Shown piece after piece: positions 5,620-6,852 of a DNA stretch of 6,852 bases. The stretch comes from Solidesulfovibrio magneticus (GTDB lineage Bacteria; Desulfobacterota; Desulfovibrionia; Desulfovibrionales; Desulfovibrionaceae). Each line of letters opens with the position of its first letter. Within the stretch, counting starts at the first letter, position 1. The DNA is taken from NCBI GenBank assembly GCA_002482565.1, contig DLGG01000113.1:1-6852 (forward strand). Reading direction: 5' to 3'. A program made the position numbers and the translations under genes. The notes below the pieces were generated by a model. It was not told the DNA's origin. It ran no database searches and worked only from the letters and a program-made list of their open reading frames with translations.

Positions 5620-6714
5620 ATGCAGCGCCGCGTCACCCAGATCGAAAGCATCCGGGTTCTGGCCATGTTCGCCATCTTCTTCTACCACGTCTGGACCGTG
5701 CTGCCCGACGGCGGCGCGCAAAATCCCTTCGGCCCCATCCTCGGCGACATCATGAGCCAAGGCTACCTCGGCGTCGTGGTCTTCAACGCCATCACCGGCT
5801 TCGTCCTCACCTTGCCCCACGCCAACCCGGGCGGCAAGCCGCCCATGGCCTACTTCGACTTCTTCCGCCGCCGCTTTGGCCGCATCACCCCGCAGTACTA
5901 CCTGTCCCTGGCCCTGTGGAGCCTGGTGGCCCTTTTGGCCGGGGCCATGCCCCTGGCCGCGCTCGGGGCCTGCGTGGCCGAAAAGCTCTTTTTCGTCCAG
6001 ACCTTCGACCCCACCCGCTTTTTCTGCCTGGAGCCGGCCCTGTGGTGGATGGGGCTGCTCGCCCAATTCTACCTGACCTTCCCGCTGCTGTTGAAGCTCT
6101 TTGAAAAGTACGGCCCGGCCAAGGCCGCCGCCGGCTGCGTCGCGGCCGGCTGGGGGCTGTGGCTCGTCCTGTCGCTGCTGGCCAAGGTCAGCACCACGGC
6201 CGCGCTTTTCGACTACATGCTCTACTTCAACCTGCCCTACCGGCTGCCGGAATTCGCCCTGGGCATGGCCTTCGCCATGGCCTGGAAGGCCCGGGCCGCC
6301 GCCCCGCGCCAGGGCGACCTGGAAACCGGCGTGCCCACGACCTGGCTCATCGGCTTTTTGGCCGCCACCTACGCCGCCCTGCCCCTGGCCATCGTCTTCA
6401 AAAGCGCCCTGCCGGCCCTGCCCGCCCACATGCTCCTCACCGTCGCCTGCCTGGGGCTGGCTGGAACGCTCTTTGTCTGGCCGGCCATGGCCCGCATCGG
6501 GGCCAAGCCCGCCGTGGCCCTGGCCGCCGCCACCTCCTACAGCTTCTATCTGCTCCACCAACCCATCCTGGGTTACGGGGCCGATCTGCTGCGCGGCCAT
6601 CTGCACCCCTTCGCCGCCATGTGCCTGCTGACCATCATCAGCCTGCCGCTGTCCTATTACCTGTCGCGCGTCCAGGACAACCTCGTGGCACGCTTCGACG
6701 CCAAGAAAAAGTAG
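5620..6714 (+). CDS. Acyltransferase family 3 (OafA/YrhL-like) integral membrane protein
   Basis: The product is 364 residues from ATG 5620, with SD AAGGAAG (5608-5614) just upstream. The sequence is strongly hydrophobic, with about ten membrane segments; early ones lie near 12-27, 48-65, 92-110 and 141-160. Family marks are IESIRVLAMFAIFFYHVW (8-25, with the conserved Arg12 and proposed catalytic His23), FFRRRFGRITPQYY (81-94), FYLTFPLL (150-157), RLPEFALGMAFA (208-219) and YSFYLLHQPIL (307-317). AT3 proteins move acyl groups, often O-acetyl, onto extracytoplasmic sugars of lipopolysaccharide, exopolysaccharide or peptidoglycan. The acceptor here is unknown. Proximity to the peptidoglycan genes hints at an envelope target but is not proof. 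The Glu usually seen two residues before the pre-FY position (E-x-x-F-Y) is Leu here. There is no fused SGNH domain. Confidence 0.9.
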   Translation: MQRRVTQIESIRVLAMFAIFFYHVWTVLPDGGAQNPFGPILGDIMSQGYLGVVVFNAITGFVLTLPHANPGGKPPMAYFDFFRRRFGRITPQYYLSLALWSLVALLAGAMPLAALGACVAEKLFFVQTFDPTRFFCLEPALWWMGLLAQFYLTFPLLLKLFEKYGPAKAAAGCVAAGWGLWLVLSLLAKVSTTAALFDYMLYFNLPYRLPEFALGMAFAMAWKARAAAPRQGDLETGVPTTWLIGFLAATYAALPLAIVFKSALPALPAHMLLTVACLGLAGTLFVWPAMARIGAKPAVALAAATSYSFYLLHQPILGYGADLLRGHLHPFAAMCLLTIISLPLSYYLSRVQDNLVARFDAKKK

Positions 6715-6743
6715 ACGAGGAGAGCGAAGGCAAAAAACGAAGA

Positions 6744-6818
6744 GCGGGGCTCCGCCCCGCGCCCCGCCGGGGGCCTCAGGCCCCCGGACCCCCGCCATGG
6801 CCTGCGGTCTCCCCGCAG
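6744..6818. repeat. Cluster of GC-rich inverted repeats downstream of the acyltransferase gene (extragenic-repeat-like, possible terminator)
   Basis: Three hairpins follow each other. GCGGGGC/GCCCCGC (6744-6750 and 6754-6760) has a TCC loop. CCGGGGGCC/GGCCCCCGG (6767-6775 and 6779-6787) is a perfect 9-bp stem with a TCA loop. CTGCGG/CCGCAG (6802-6807 and 6813-6818) is weaker. The first hairpin begins 30 bases after the acyltransferase stop. None is followed by a T-run, so Rho-independent termination would be atypical. The look is that of dispersed extragenic palindromic elements common in high-GC proteobacterial genomes, but only one copy is in this window. Confidence 0.5.
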
Positions 6819-6852
6819 CCTTCCTGTTCGGGGCGGGCCTTGGGGCTTCAGG
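6788..6852. other. Right-edge sequence with no callable gene
   Basis: From the end of the long hairpin to the window edge I see only GC-rich sequence. On the minus strand one frame has a TGA at 6851-6849, which could be the end of a leftward gene lying beyond the window. Nothing inside the window supports a product. Confidence 0.3.

Noticed and set aside
5410..6798. Long minus-strand open frame antisense to the acyltransferase gene
   Set aside because: It is Gly/Gln/Glu-rich with no recognisable domain and overlaps the hairpin repeat and the MBL start. The plus-strand frame has transmembrane segments and AT3 motifs.
1..6852. CRISPR array, tRNA/rRNA, insertion sequence, phage or toxin-antitoxin genes
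   Set aside because: No regularly spaced direct repeats, cloverleaf-like elements, transposase or integrase motifs, or small toxin/antitoxin gene pairs were seen. Frequent GCCGGC words reflect GC-rich codon use rather than a repeat.

Overview
The window is a GC-rich (roughly 70 %) bacterial chromosome segment with tightly packed genes and strong G/C bias at third codon positions. The gene families present are an RACo-like [2Fe-2S]/ASKHA corrinoid-activation protein, a bacterial Rsm22-type methyltransferase and Gram-negative envelope enzymes including a lipoprotein. Together with the GC-rich hairpin repeat at the right end, they suggest a Desulfovibrio-like sulfate reducer (Desulfovibrionaceae, e.g. 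the Solidesulfovibrio/Desulfovibrio group). This placement is inference from gene content and composition; no marker gene in the window proves it.

Left block (1-2628, minus strand): two genes transcribed leftward and overlapping by 11 bases. First comes a 520-residue ferredoxin-ASKHA protein (DUF4445/RACo-like), then an Rsm22-family methyltransferase-like protein that runs off the left edge (358 codons visible). Both carry cysteine sets suited to Fe-S clusters, and the overlap implies coupled translation.

Central regulatory gap (2629-2917): a divergent intergenic region. Its AT-rich core holds a perfect 15-bp palindrome and two back-to-back -35-like boxes. Next to it is a leader of about 160 bases that can fold into several consecutive hairpins before a strong Shine-Dalgarno.

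Cell-wall pair (2918-4667, plus strand): an NlpC/P60 lipoprotein (TTG start) followed by an exported YkuD-type L,D-transpeptidase-like protein. Both are expected to act on periplasmic peptidoglycan. A canonical intrinsic-terminator structure lies just after the NlpC/P60 stop. It falls inside the 5' end of the transpeptidase reading frame if the SD-supported start is used, so the second gene may be attenuated or its start may lie downstream.

Right block: a minus-strand metallo-beta-lactamase-fold hydrolase (4709-5497) converges on the transpeptidase gene. It is divergent from a plus-strand membrane acyltransferase-3 gene (5620-6714) across a 122-base gap containing an 8-bp-stem hairpin. Beyond the acyltransferase is a cluster of very GC-rich hairpins (6744-6818) that looks like a dispersed extragenic repeat and may also act as a terminator. 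No tRNA, rRNA, CRISPR, transposase or phage gene is visible. The most noteworthy non-textbook signals are the structured leader before the NlpC/P60 gene, the terminator inside the cell-wall operon, and the Fe-S gene pair. I found no clear evidence of a wholly new system.
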